Positions 1 through 8,040 of a stretch of DNA of 10,937 nt are shown here, one piece after another. Both the position numbers and the translations under genes were made by a program. The stretch is taken from positions 1-10,937 of the forward strand of contig JAEUMC010000228.1 in NCBI GenBank assembly GCA_016793415.1. The letters are read 5' to 3'. Positions within the stretch are counted from its first letter, which is position 1. Every line of letters starts with the position of its first letter. Under the pieces are notes generated by a model. It was not told where the DNA came from and ran no database searches. It was given only the letters and a program-made list of their open reading frames with translations. Source of the stretch: Devosia sp. GTDB lineage: Bacteria > Pseudomonadota > Alphaproteobacteria > Rhizobiales > Devosiaceae.

Positions 1-226
1 ATTCGCAGCCGAAGCGCGCCTGCACCTCGTCGTCGACCTCGTCGACACACTGGAACGCATGCTGGAAGAGGATGTGCTGGTCACTGAGCTGGGCGGCATC
101 ACCCTGCCCCGCGCCCCGGTGCCCAGGGCCGGCGTGGTCGATGCGCGGCACCAGTTGCTGCTGATCCGCGAGGCGATTGCCGCCGTCAACGCCCCGGCGC
201 CGGCGGCGCGACAAAAAACCACTTGA
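1..226 (+). CDS. hprK: HPr kinase/phosphorylase, C-terminal end (5' truncated)
   Basis: The reading frame enters from the left edge (codons in phase from base 2) and stops at TGA 224-226, leaving 74 residues of the C-terminus. The visible part has the pattern of short alphaproteobacterial HprK tails: RLHLVVDLVDTLERM, then an acidic stretch, then TELGGITLPRAPVP and an Ala-rich end. The P-loop and the HprK signature lie outside the window, so the call rests on this tail plus context. HprK phosphorylates HPr on a serine and removes that phosphate, controlling the regulatory PTS. EIIA-Man begins 85 bases downstream and HPr, with the target serine intact, lies beyond it, as expected for the alphaproteobacterial regulatory PTS cluster. 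The family and context are known biology; the assignment of this fragment is inference. Confidence 0.75.
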   Translation, partial: FAAEARLHLVVDLVDTLERMLEEDVLVTELGGITLPRAPVPRAGVVDARHQLLLIREAIAAVNAPAPAARQKTT

Positions 227-311
227 ATCAGTCCCGCCCAAGGGCAAGACTCCTGGCTCCTCTGGGGACCCTGTTGCCCGGCCGGAACCTGCGAGACTTT
301 GGGGATATTGC

Positions 312-710
312 ATGATCGGCATGGTTCTGGTGACGCACGGAGCGCTCGCCATCGAGTTCAAATCCGCTCTCGAACATGTAGTCGGCCCGCAGGAGATGGT
401 GGAAACCGTCGCCATCGGCCCCGACGACGACATGGAGGAGCGTCGCAACGACATCCTCAAATGCGTCGACGCCGCCGACCAGGGCCAGGGTGTGGTGATC
501 CTCACCGACATGTTCGGGGGCACCCCCTCCAACCTCGCCATCTCGATCATGCAGCAGCGCGAAGTCGAAGTGATTGCCGGGGTGAACCTGCCCATGCTGG
601 TCAAACTCGCCCGAGTGCGCGCCGACCTCGAGATCAAGCAGGCGGTGAAGGAAGCGGCCGAGGCGGGGCGCAAGTACATCAACGTCGCCAGCGAGACGCT
701 GGGCGGGTAA
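312..710 (+). CDS. PTS mannose-type EIIA domain protein (regulatory PTS)
   Basis: A 132-residue single-domain EIIA-Man protein. It opens with MIGMVLVTHG, placing the phosphorylatable histidine at His9, and carries the family motif TDMFGGTPSN at about 65-74 and GVNLPML at about 90-96. It receives phosphate from HPr. In alphaproteobacteria without a matching sugar permease it acts as a regulatory output (the gene is called manX or ptsM in relatives); no EIIB/C/D is present here. I chose ATG 312 over the in-frame upstream ATG at 177 because 177 lies inside hprK and the protein fold begins at MIGMV; GGGGA stands 6 bases ahead as a ribosome site. It ends at TAA 708-710. The order hprK-EIIA suggests co-transcription. 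Oddity: the last ~45 bases recur in diverged form just upstream of HPr (1578-1622). Confidence 0.93.
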   Translation: MIGMVLVTHGALAIEFKSALEHVVGPQEMVETVAIGPDDDMEERRNDILKCVDAADQGQGVVILTDMFGGTPSNLAISIMQQREVEVIAGVNLPMLVKLARVRADLEIKQAVKEAAEAGRKYINVASETLGG

Positions 711-715
711 GGCAC

Positions 716-733
716 GCCAGCCGGCAGGTTGGC
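716..733. terminator. short stem-loop between convergent EIIA and glycosidase genes
   Basis: GCCAGCC (716-722) can pair with GGTTGGC (727-733) around a GGCA loop, giving seven pairs including one G-U. It sits five bases after the EIIA stop and 24 bases from the end of the convergent glycosidase gene. There is no U-tract, so intrinsic termination is only a guess. Confidence 0.25.
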
Positions 734-756
734 TCCAGACGGGGAGCGTGACTCGG

Positions 757-1503
757 CTACCGCTCCAGCACCGCAACAATCGGCCCGGCAGCGTGTCCTC
801 CCCCCACGGTCATGCCATCGTCATCGGCGAGCCCCGACACGAAGCCATCGAGGTAGAGCGCGTCCGGGCACGCCAGCGCATCCCTGAACAGGCGGGCGAA
901 GCGGCCGAAACTCACGACCTTCTCGGAAATGGCAAATACCACCGTGCCGTCAGCGCGGACGCCAACACCGTTGCGCACGTAACGCGAGGTGCCGTTGTCC
1001 GAGAACTCGGGATGGATCGCTCCGCCGATCACCAGCATCGGCCCCGATTGGGTGGCATAGGCAGGATCCGGCGTGGCCTCGAAGGTCTCGGTCGCCACCA
1101 CCTGCGCTCGGCCGTCGGCGGTGACGAGGAACACCCCGTTGGGCTTGAGGTAGAAGTTGCCCTCGCCGTCGCCGGTGACAAGTGGGGTGAGCGTCCTGCC
1201 GGCTTCGACGTAGAGCCCCTGCGGGCTGAGGTCGGGCAGGTACATGCCGGCGTTCATCGCAAGCACCACCGATGGACCGTCGGCGGCAAACCTCTCGAGC
1301 GAGCCATAGGGTTGGCCACCGGGCTCGTGCAGAAACAGCCGGATGTCGTAGAGCTCGGGATCGACGGCACAGGCGACGAACGGGTCACCTTCGAACGTTA
1401 CGGCCTCGCATGGTCTGGGTAGTGTCGGCGCGGCGAGCGAGGGGAGGCTCGCCATTGCCCAAAGGGCGAGCCCGGCAACAAGTCCTGCGAAAGTTGCTCT
1501 CAC
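757..1503 (-). CDS. phosphodiester glycosidase family protein (NAGPA / DUF2233), exported
   Basis: A 248-residue protein when started at GTG 1503. That start is favoured because GGAGG lies 8 bases upstream and because it leaves a clean signal peptide: MRATF, a hydrophobic stretch (GLVAGLALWAMA), then a PSLAA cleavage-like site near residue 25. Longer in-frame starts reach 1572 but add residues in front of the signal. The mature part shows the family landmarks: NAGMYLPDLSPQGL (about 84-97), GNFYLKPNGVF (115-125), SGPMLV (153-158), TSRYVRNGVGV (172-182) and ALYLDGFVSGL (215-225). Characterised relatives such as the mammalian uncovering enzyme cleave N-acetylglucosamine-1-phosphodiester bonds; the bacterial substrate is unknown. 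The protein is probably periplasmic. It lies antisense between EIIA and HPr, which are usually adjacent, and appears to have been inserted there. A link to PTS function is not supported. Confidence 0.9.
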   Translation of the reverse strand: MRATFAGLVAGLALWAMASLPSLAAPTLPRPCEAVTFEGDPFVACAVDPELYDIRLFLHEPGGQPYGSLERFAADGPSVVLAMNAGMYLPDLSPQGLYVEAGRTLTPLVTGDGEGNFYLKPNGVFLVTADGRAQVVATETFEATPDPAYATQSGPMLVIGGAIHPEFSDNGTSRYVRNGVGVRADGTVVFAISEKVVSFGRFARLFRDALACPDALYLDGFVSGLADDDGMTVGGGHAAGPIVAVLER

Positions 1504-1577
1504 CTTCCTGGCCTCCACACTGCCGGACCGCTTGTGCCATTTCAGGCGGAGCCGGTCATCAAAAGCGAGCACCAGTG

Positions 1578-1622
1578 AGGCGGAAATTCATCGACGTCGC
1601 CAGCGAGACGCTTGGCGGCAAA
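1578..1622 (+). pseudogene. remnant duplicate of the EIIA-Man 3' end
   Basis: This stretch encodes RRKFIDVASETLGGK, against GRKYINVASETLGG-stop at the end of the complete EIIA gene. Aligned without gaps, bases 667-711 and 1579-1623 agree at 38 of 45 positions, including a 17-base identical run. The column of the intact TAA stop reads AAA here, so the remnant has no stop and runs in frame into HPr. Its end lies about 24 bases from the HPr start, the spacing expected if EIIA and HPr once abutted. No similarity continues upstream of about 1578. It is most likely the tail of the ancestral EIIA gene left behind when the glycosidase gene, together with another EIIA 3' end, was recombined in. It now forms part of the leader shared by the divergent glycosidase and HPr genes. 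Confidence 0.75.
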
Positions 1623-1646
1623 GTCGTTTTCCGGCATCCTAGCGCC

Positions 1647-1961
1647 ATGGATACAGCAGCTGGTTCGGATCGGGCACTCGCGCAGCAATTGACCATCGTC
1701 AATCGCAAGGGGTTGCATGCCCGGGCCTCGGCGCGCTTCGTGCGGACGGCCGAGTGTTTCGACGCCGAGATCAAGGTGGTGCGTGACGGCCAGGCGGTGA
1801 ACGGCAACTCGATCATGGGGTTGATGATGCTGGGCGCCGGGCCGGGTTCGACCATTCTGGTCCAGGCCACCGGCAAGCAGGCGCGCGAGGCGCTCGACGC
1901 CATCACCACGCTGGTCAATAACGGCTTCGACGAAGACTCGGACGGCGCCCCCGCCGCATAG
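1647..1961 (+). CDS. ptsH: HPr phosphocarrier protein
   Basis: A 104-residue HPr. The motif NRKGLHARAS places the PEP-dependent phosphorylation site at His24, and NGNSIMGLMMLGAG places the regulatory serine at Ser55. The 31-residue distance equals that between His15 and Ser46 of the Bacillus subtilis protein, so it should be a substrate of the HprK encoded at the left edge. It carries phosphate from EI to EIIA proteins in the cytoplasm. ATG 1647 is the only ATG near the domain, but no good Shine-Dalgarno sequence precedes it. The frame stays open upstream, and an in-frame GTG at 1575 would add 24 residues derived from the EIIA remnant. The gene is cut off from EIIA by a gene on the other strand, so it probably depends on a promoter of its own within 1504-1646; I cannot identify one with confidence. 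Confidence 0.93.
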   Translation: MDTAAGSDRALAQQLTIVNRKGLHARASARFVRTAECFDAEIKVVRDGQAVNGNSIMGLMMLGAGPGSTILVQATGKQAREALDAITTLVNNGFDEDSDGAPAA

Positions 1962-2034
1962 CGGGCTGCGGTATCCCTGCCGGGACGCAAGGCTCCCAGC
2001 GCCAATTGCCCCTTGCACAGGGTCCTACCTGCCC

Positions 2035-2063
2035 TTAACCACGCGCCGTGAAGCTGATAATAT
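2035..2063 (+). promoter_or_regulatory. putative sigma-70-type promoter for accD
   Basis: TTAACC (2035-2040) and TAATAT (2058-2063) are separated by exactly 17 bases in the 175-base gap between ptsH and accD, in a region richer in A and T than its surroundings. Transcription would start near 2070, giving a leader of about 65 bases. The leader contains a tiny ORF, ATG 2113 to TAG 2133 (MDREQA), of no demonstrated meaning. Confidence 0.5.
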
Positions 2064-2136
2064 CTGCCACAATCACCATATAGGCCGATGGCTGCGCCCG
2101 AATGGCGCGCACATGGACCGCGAACAGGCTTAGGCA

Positions 2137-3096
<960 letters not shown>

Positions 3097-3141
3097 GGCA
3101 CGCCCCTTCATCACGTCTGCGGTGGGTGCTAGAAGCGCGCC

Positions 3142-4464
3142 ATGCTCCTGTTCGAGAATCTGGTCCCCGTGTCCCGCACCGACGCTATCCTGAAGCGGCT
3201 GCTCAAGCTGCATCCGAAGCTTATCGATTTGAAGCTCGATCGCGAGTTGCGCCTGCTCGAACGGATCGGCAACCCGCAGGATCACCTGCCGCCGGTGATC
3301 CATGTCGCCGGCACCAACGGCAAGGGCTCGACCCTCGCCTACCTGCGCGCCTTTCTCGAAGCCTCGGGCAAGAAGGTGCACGTGATGACCTCGCCGCATC
3401 TGGTCCGCTTCAATGAGCGCATCCGGCTGGCCGGCAAGCTTGTCTCGTCACGCAAGCTCAACCAGGCGCTGGAGTTCTGCGAACAGGCCAATGGCGGCGA
3501 GCCGATCACCTTTTTCGAGATCACCACCGCGGCGGCGCTGAAGCTGTTTGCCGAAGTGAAGGCGGATTACCTGCTGCTCGAAACCGGCATGGGCGGGCGG
3601 TTCGACGCTTCCAATGTGGTGACGAAGCCGCTGGGGACGATCATCACTCCGGTCGATTACGACCATCAGAATTTCCTCGGCAACAGCCTCGACAAGATCG
3701 CCTGGGAGAAAGCTGGCATCCTGAAGCGCGGCGCCAAAGCCGTGTTCGGCCGGCAGCGCGACGAAGGTCGCGCCGTGCTGGTGCGCGAAGCGGCGCGGCT
3801 CGGCGTCACGCCGCTGATCGCAGGCGAGGATTTCGATGGCCGCGCCGAGGATGGCCGGCTGGTCTACCAGGACGAGCAGGGCCTGCTCGACCTGCCGCCG
3901 CCGGCGCTGGCCGGCCCGCACCAGTTCGACAATGCAGCGCTGGCGATCGCCGCGACCCGGCATTTCGGCCTGCCGGTGAGCGAGGCCGATATCGCCAAAG
4001 GCTTGCGCGAGGTGAACTGGCCGGCGCGGTTGCAACCGGTGACCGGCACGCTGCTGCAGCTCTTGCCCCCGGGTTCTGAACTCTGGCTCGACGGTGGGCA
4101 CAACGCGCATGGCGCCGCAGCGCTGGCGCTGGCGCTCCAGGAAATGCAGGCCCGGCGGCCGCTGCCGCTGGTGCTGATCATGGGGCTGATGAACACCAGG
4201 AAGCCCGCCGATTTCCTCGCCCCGTTCGCCGGGATGATCGAGCAGGTATTCGCCCTGAGCATTCCGGGCGAACCCAATGCGCACCCTGCAGCGACGATCG
4301 TCGAACAGGCGCGCGAAGGCGGGTTCGCGGCGAAGCAGTCGAGCTCGATCCTCAACGCGCTGGCGGACGCCGCCAAGCTCGGGCATCCGGCCCGCGTGGT
4401 GTTTGCGGGATCGCTGTATCTCGCCGGCCACGTGCTGCACCAGAACGGTACGCCGCCGACCTGA
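3142..4464 (+). CDS. folC: bifunctional dihydrofolate synthase / folylpolyglutamate synthase
   Basis: A 440-residue Mur-ligase-fold enzyme that adds glutamate to dihydropteroate and to tetrahydrofolates using ATP. Visible landmarks are the P-loop HVAGTNGKGST (54-64), the folate-loop motif TSPHLVRFNERI (83-94), LLETGMGGRFDASN (145-158), DYDHQNFLG (172-180), the central PHQFDNAALA (259-268), NWPARLQ (292-298) and the C-terminal-domain motif DGGHNAHG (317-324). The length is normal for the family and nothing is missing. ATG 3142 is the natural start because the DAILKRLLKLHP segment follows at once; the ribosome site is poor. The gene follows accD after 45 bases on the same strand, an order common in alphaproteobacteria, and probably shares its promoter. 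Confidence 0.96.
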   Translation: MLLFENLVPVSRTDAILKRLLKLHPKLIDLKLDRELRLLERIGNPQDHLPPVIHVAGTNGKGSTLAYLRAFLEASGKKVHVMTSPHLVRFNERIRLAGKLVSSRKLNQALEFCEQANGGEPITFFEITTAAALKLFAEVKADYLLLETGMGGRFDASNVVTKPLGTIITPVDYDHQNFLGNSLDKIAWEKAGILKRGAKAVFGRQRDEGRAVLVREAARLGVTPLIAGEDFDGRAEDGRLVYQDEQGLLDLPPPALAGPHQFDNAALAIAATRHFGLPVSEADIAKGLREVNWPARLQPVTGTLLQLLPPGSELWLDGGHNAHGAAALALALQEMQARRPLPLVLIMGLMNTRKPADFLAPFAGMIEQVFALSIPGEPNAHPAATIVEQAREGGFAAKQSSSILNALADAAKLGHPARVVFAGSLYLAGHVLHQNGTPPT

Positions 4465-4504
4465 TAGCGGCCGGCCCTGGCGCGGTAGCGAGCCTGACTG
4501 ACAG

Positions 4505-4630
4505 AGACGGCCCCCTCCCGGCCTCCCCCATAAAGGGGGAGGTGAAGAGTCGAGGCTCTGTCTTCGATCGTGCCAGACGAACCGGCGCGGCACCTCCCCC
4601 TTTATGGGGGAGGATGGGAGGGGGCCGTCT
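4505..4630. repeat. inverted repeat with nested palindromic arms (REP/MITE-like)
   Basis: The left arm 4505-4544 and the reverse complement of the right arm 4591-4630 agree at 38 of 40 bases, around a 46-base loop. Each arm contains its own palindrome, CCTCCCCC-ATAAA-GGGGGAGG. A transcript could fold either into one long hairpin or into two short ones. Palindromes of this C5-ATAAA-G5 type are, from memory, frequent between genes in alphaproteobacterial genomes, often in inverted pairs. There is no ORF inside, so any mobility would depend on a transposase elsewhere. It starts about 40 bases after folC and could protect or terminate that mRNA. Confidence 0.85.
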
Positions 4631-4686
4631 GCCAGCAGTCGGTCGCCTAGAAGCGACCACCGGCCGGTGCGGGGGCAGCGAAGCTG

Positions 4687-4824
4687 GTGAAAGGACACGA
4701 GCGAACAACACGCGGTGCACGGGTTCCGCCGATCGGCTCTCCCGTCACCGTGGACCCGGAGGCAACCCGCCGAAGCGTCCCCTCACAGTCGGCCCACATA
4801 GAGGCGGCGAAGCTCGCTGCCTGA
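4687..4824 (+). CDS. possible 45-residue protein or degraded gene tail
   Basis: A GTG-started frame (GTG 4687, TGA 4822-4824) encodes a 45-residue peptide running through VPPIGSPVTVDPEATRR to HIEAAKLAA. The residue mix is more protein-like than the Arg/Pro-rich shadows common in this GC-rich DNA, which is the only reason to list it. There is no convincing ribosome site and no family I recognise. The frame is closed by TAG at about 4647, so it cannot be a long gene in this state; it may be the tail of a broken gene or chance. Confidence 0.18.
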   Translation: MKGHERTTRGARVPPIGSPVTVDPEATRRSVPSQSAHIEAAKLAA

Positions 4825-4875
4825 TGCTGAAACTAAGGTGCTTGCGCCGGGGGTGCAAGCGCGGGGCTTCTCGCT

Positions 4876-4903
4876 CACCACAGGCGAGGCAGGGGCTGTG
4901 GTG
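4876..4903 (-). terminator. 8-bp perfect hairpin after the minus-strand nucleotidyltransferase-like gene
   Basis: CACCACAG (4876-4883) and CTGTGGTG (4896-4903) form a perfect 8-bp stem with a 12-base loop, starting 15 bases past the stop of the gene at 4919. No T-run follows on either strand, so this could be an mRNA end structure rather than a true intrinsic terminator. Confidence 0.3.
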
Positions 4904-4918
4904 AAGGTAACCGGTCGC

Positions 4919-6047
<1,129 letters not shown>

Positions 6048-6142
6048 GGGGGTCGGAGGCGGGGCACGGCCAGGTTCTGGGTGGGGGGCCTGGAGGGCAC
6101 GATCGCACAACGGCCGCTCCGCGCCGCAGGCGGGGAGGGGCA

Positions 6143-6661
6143 TCACTCCCGCGACACCCGCTCCAGCACCGCCGCCGACGCCGCGAGGTTGGCGCTCCAC
6201 AGCGCCAGCAGGTCGTGGGTTCGCGGTGTTCCGGCGCCAGCCGGCGCCGCGGCAGCGATCGCCTCGAGCCGCGCCACGTTTTCGCGCAGGCTCCGGGCTG
6301 TCGCCGCAAGACGTTCGCGCGCTTCCGCCCGGGGCAGGGCGTCGACCAGCGCCAGCCCGGCGCTGAGTTCGATCAGGTCGAAGCTGCCGAGCGCCTGGCG
6401 CAGCAGGGTGAAGAACTCGGCCTCGCCTGCCGGGGTGGTGACGAACAGCGTCTTGCCCGGGCCGCGATTGCCGGGCGCCTCGGCCTCGGCGGCGAGGATG
6501 CCCTCTTTCTCCAGCTGCGTCAGCGCATGGTAGACCGAGCCGGAGTGCAGCCGGGTCCAGCTTTGCACCTGCCATGCCTCGAGGGTCTGCCGAATGGCAT
6601 AACCGTGGGCGCCGCCATTCACCCGGATCGCGCCCAGCACCAGCAACCGCGTGACGTTCAT
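6143..6661 (-). CDS. PadR family transcriptional regulator
   Basis: A 172-residue regulator. The N-terminal winged helix (about 1-80) shows the PadR pattern: MNVTRLLVLGAI, HGYAIRQTLEAW (19-30), a recognition segment with GSVYHALTQLEKEGIL (41-56) and a wing with KTLFVTTPAGE (70-80). The C-terminal part is mostly helical with Arg, Ala and Leu, as in Vir-type PadR dimerisation domains. ATG 6661 was chosen over longer frames reaching 6766 because the domain starts there, GAGG lies 5 bases upstream, and the longer versions would overlap the operators and the divergent gene. PadR proteins are usually repressors that answer small hydrophobic or phenolic ligands; the ligand here is unknown. Two palindromes in the gap to the divergent DUF6194 gene are probable operators, implying autoregulation and control of that neighbour. 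Confidence 0.92.
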   Translation of the reverse strand: MNVTRLLVLGAIRVNGGAHGYAIRQTLEAWQVQSWTRLHSGSVYHALTQLEKEGILAAEAEAPGNRGPGKTLFVTTPAGEAEFFTLLRQALGSFDLIELSAGLALVDALPRAEARERLAATARSLRENVARLEAIAAAAPAGAGTPRTHDLLALWSANLAASAAVLERVSRE

Positions 6662-6685
6662 CTTCACCTCGTGATTCCCGCGAGG

Positions 6686-6703
6686 GTAGACAAATTTGGC
6701 CAA
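6686..6703. promoter_or_regulatory. operator copy 1 (PadR-proximal), imperfect palindrome
   Basis: GTAGACAAATTTGGCCAA matches the perfect palindrome at 6716-6733 at 15 of 18 positions and shares its core CAAATTTGGC. It lies 25 bases upstream of the PadR start codon, so a bound protein should block PadR transcription or initiation. Confidence 0.7.
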
Positions 6704-6715
6704 AGCCGATAGCCA

Positions 6716-6733
6716 GTAGCCAAATTTGGCTAC
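6716..6733. promoter_or_regulatory. operator copy 2, perfect 18-bp palindrome
   Basis: GTAGCCAAATTTGGCTAC is identical to its own reverse complement. It ends 13 bases before the DUF6194 start codon and overlaps that gene's leader. Its centre is exactly 30 bp, about three helical turns, from the centre of copy 1, so two PadR dimers would sit on the same face of the DNA. Confidence 0.78.
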
Positions 6734-6746
6734 CAGAGGATACGAC

Positions 6747-7166
6747 ATGGCCAGCATTGCCGACATCCGCGCTTTCCTTCTCGGCTTCGAAGGGGTGAGC
6801 GTGCATGAGACGTCGCCCGATTATTTCTTCTTCGCCGGGGCGGAGCAGAAATTCCCCTTCGCCACCATCGTCACCCATGACGATGCCTATGACAGTGCCT
6901 CGGCGCTCGATCGGGAAGGGGTGTTCCGGCTGAACTTTCCCACCGACAAGGCAACGTTTGCTCAGCTGTTTCCCGGCATCACGGGGCGCAGGGATCTCGA
7001 GGCGGCCAGCTTCGACACCCAGGCGCTGGATACGCTGTTCCCGCATCCGCTCTATGGCCGGATGCGCTGGGTCAGTGTGATCAACCCCGAAACCAGCTGG
7101 CCCCAATGCCGGCGGCTGCTCGAACTGGCGCGCCAGATGCGCGAACTCAGGCCCGACAGCTGGTAG
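6747..7166 (+). CDS. DUF6194-like family protein
   Basis: A 139-residue soluble protein without signal or membrane segments. ATG 6747 has AGAGGA 6 bases ahead; an upstream in-frame ATG at 6726 lies inside the palindrome and adds only seven residues. Characteristic stretches are IADIRAFLLGFEGVSV (4-19), DYFFFAGAEQKFPFATIVTHDD (25-46, quoted in part), DREGVFRLNF (55-64), LFPHPLYGRMRWVSVINP (97-114) and a C-terminal helix. This order matches what I recall of DUF6194 proteins, which have no established biochemical role. It is divergent from PadR across an 85-base gap with twin palindromes, so it is the likely target of that repressor, possibly its only one because the next gene runs the other way. 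Confidence 0.85.
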   Translation: MASIADIRAFLLGFEGVSVHETSPDYFFFAGAEQKFPFATIVTHDDAYDSASALDREGVFRLNFPTDKATFAQLFPGITGRRDLEAASFDTQALDTLFPHPLYGRMRWVSVINPETSWPQCRRLLELARQMRELRPDSW

Positions 7167-7180
7167 CGGGCGGCGCCCCC

Positions 7181-7903
7181 TCAGCGTTCAGTCCGGGCCA
7201 GCAGCGCAATGGCCTGGCTGCGGCCGGAAACGTCGAGTTTCCTCAGGATCTCGCTCATGTGGTAGCTGACGCTGCGGGTCGATTGGCCGGTGATGATGGC
7301 GATGTCGGCATTGGATTTGCCTTTCGCCGCCCAGGTCAGCACCTCGAGCTGCACGCTGCTGAGGTTGGCGGCGAGTAGCCGCCGGTCGCCGCCGCCCTCG
7401 GCAATGGCCGGCAGCTGCGCCCGCATCTGCGCGACCCGGGCGATGATGCCGGCGCAATCGATGGCCAGCGCATCGAGCGGCTGGCCCGCCTCGACGCTGA
7501 CGATGGCGACGCTTTTGAGCCCCGGGGCGCTCGGCAGCGGCAGCACGGCGCCCGACACCGGCGGGGCCGCCAGCACGAGGGCGCGCCAGCGTGGGTCGGC
7601 TGCCTCCCGCGCCAGCGCGTGGGTGTCGAAGCTGAAGCCGGCGTCGCCGCCGAGGATCCGGCGCACGATCGGGTCGCCATCCACCAGGTCGAGCTCGCGC
7701 AGCCGTACGACATAGCCGGGCACCTGCTTGAACGGGGTCGCCAGCATCTGCGCCGCGCTGGCGAAATCCAGCGCCAGCAGGAAGCCATCGATACCGAATG
7801 CCCCCAGCCCCTCGGAGAGGGCGTGCATCAGCGCGCCGAAATCAGCCGCCGACTGGATCCGCGTGATGGTCGATTGAAGTTTGCCCGCAAGGACCCGCGG
7901 CAT
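7181..7903 (-). CDS. LuxR family transcriptional regulator (possible solo)
   Basis: A 240-residue protein. The C-terminal LuxR-type helix-turn-helix covers about 181-237, with LSSVQLEVLTWAAKGKSNAD, then the recognition region STRSVSYHMSEILRKL and DVSGRSQAIALLA. The first 165 residues resemble an autoinducer-binding domain: LVDGDPIVRRI aligns with the conserved Asp-Pro region (Asp77-Pro78). In that alignment the usual pocket Trp and Tyr correspond to Tyr64 and Leu68, so a classical acyl-homoserine-lactone ligand is doubtful. No luxI-type synthase is in the window. The start ATG 7903 lacks a strong ribosome site, but the N-terminal helix fits. It is convergent with DUF6194 (14 bases apart) and follows the chemoreceptor on the same strand after 137 bases. 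A plain non-AHL LuxR/NarL-like sensor is the alternative. Confidence 0.88.
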   Translation of the reverse strand: MPRVLAGKLQSTITRIQSAADFGALMHALSEGLGAFGIDGFLLALDFASAAQMLATPFKQVPGYVVRLRELDLVDGDPIVRRILGGDAGFSFDTHALAREAADPRWRALVLAAPPVSGAVLPLPSAPGLKSVAIVSVEAGQPLDALAIDCAGIIARVAQMRAQLPAIAEGGGDRRLLAANLSSVQLEVLTWAAKGKSNADIAIITGQSTRSVSYHMSEILRKLDVSGRSQAIALLARTER

Positions 7904-7976
7904 GTTTGCCCCGTCGCACTTCTGGTCCCGAAGCTACGATCGCGCTCCGGCCGTCGCAAGGCGGGCTCGGCAATAT

Positions 7977-8006
7977 GCCGGGGATCATCCGCAACCGGTC
8001 CCCGGC
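7977..8006 (-). terminator. stem-loop between chemoreceptor and luxR genes
   Basis: GCCGGGGA (7977-7984) pairs perfectly with TCCCCGGC (7999-8006) across a 14-base loop, 34 bases beyond the stop of the minus-strand chemoreceptor. No U-tract follows, so it may be a processing or stabilising hairpin; it could separate the two minus-strand transcripts. Confidence 0.35.
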
Positions 8007-8040
8007 ACCGGCGATCGCTGTCGCCGCGCCCGCCGCTGGG

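Larger units (their letters stand above)
4465..4918. other. 454-base region without a confident gene
   Basis: This gap lies between folC and the convergent minus-strand nucleotidyltransferase-like gene. Its left third is the inverted-repeat element (4505-4630). The rest holds one weak short reading frame (4687-4824), a small hairpin GCTTGC/GCAAGC around 4841-4861 and a perfect 8-bp hairpin at 4876-4903. I looked for tRNA, SRP RNA, RNase P RNA, tmRNA and cobalamin-riboswitch cores on both strands and saw none. Confidence 0.6.

Noticed and set aside
3448..4698. Minus-strand open frame of 416 codons
   Set aside because: It is antisense to folC and runs through the inverted repeat; no recognisable domain.
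4631..4918. Possible structured RNA or riboswitch
   Set aside because: Several small hairpins exist, but no conserved core of tRNA, SRP RNA, RNase P, tmRNA or a known riboswitch could be recognised on either strand.
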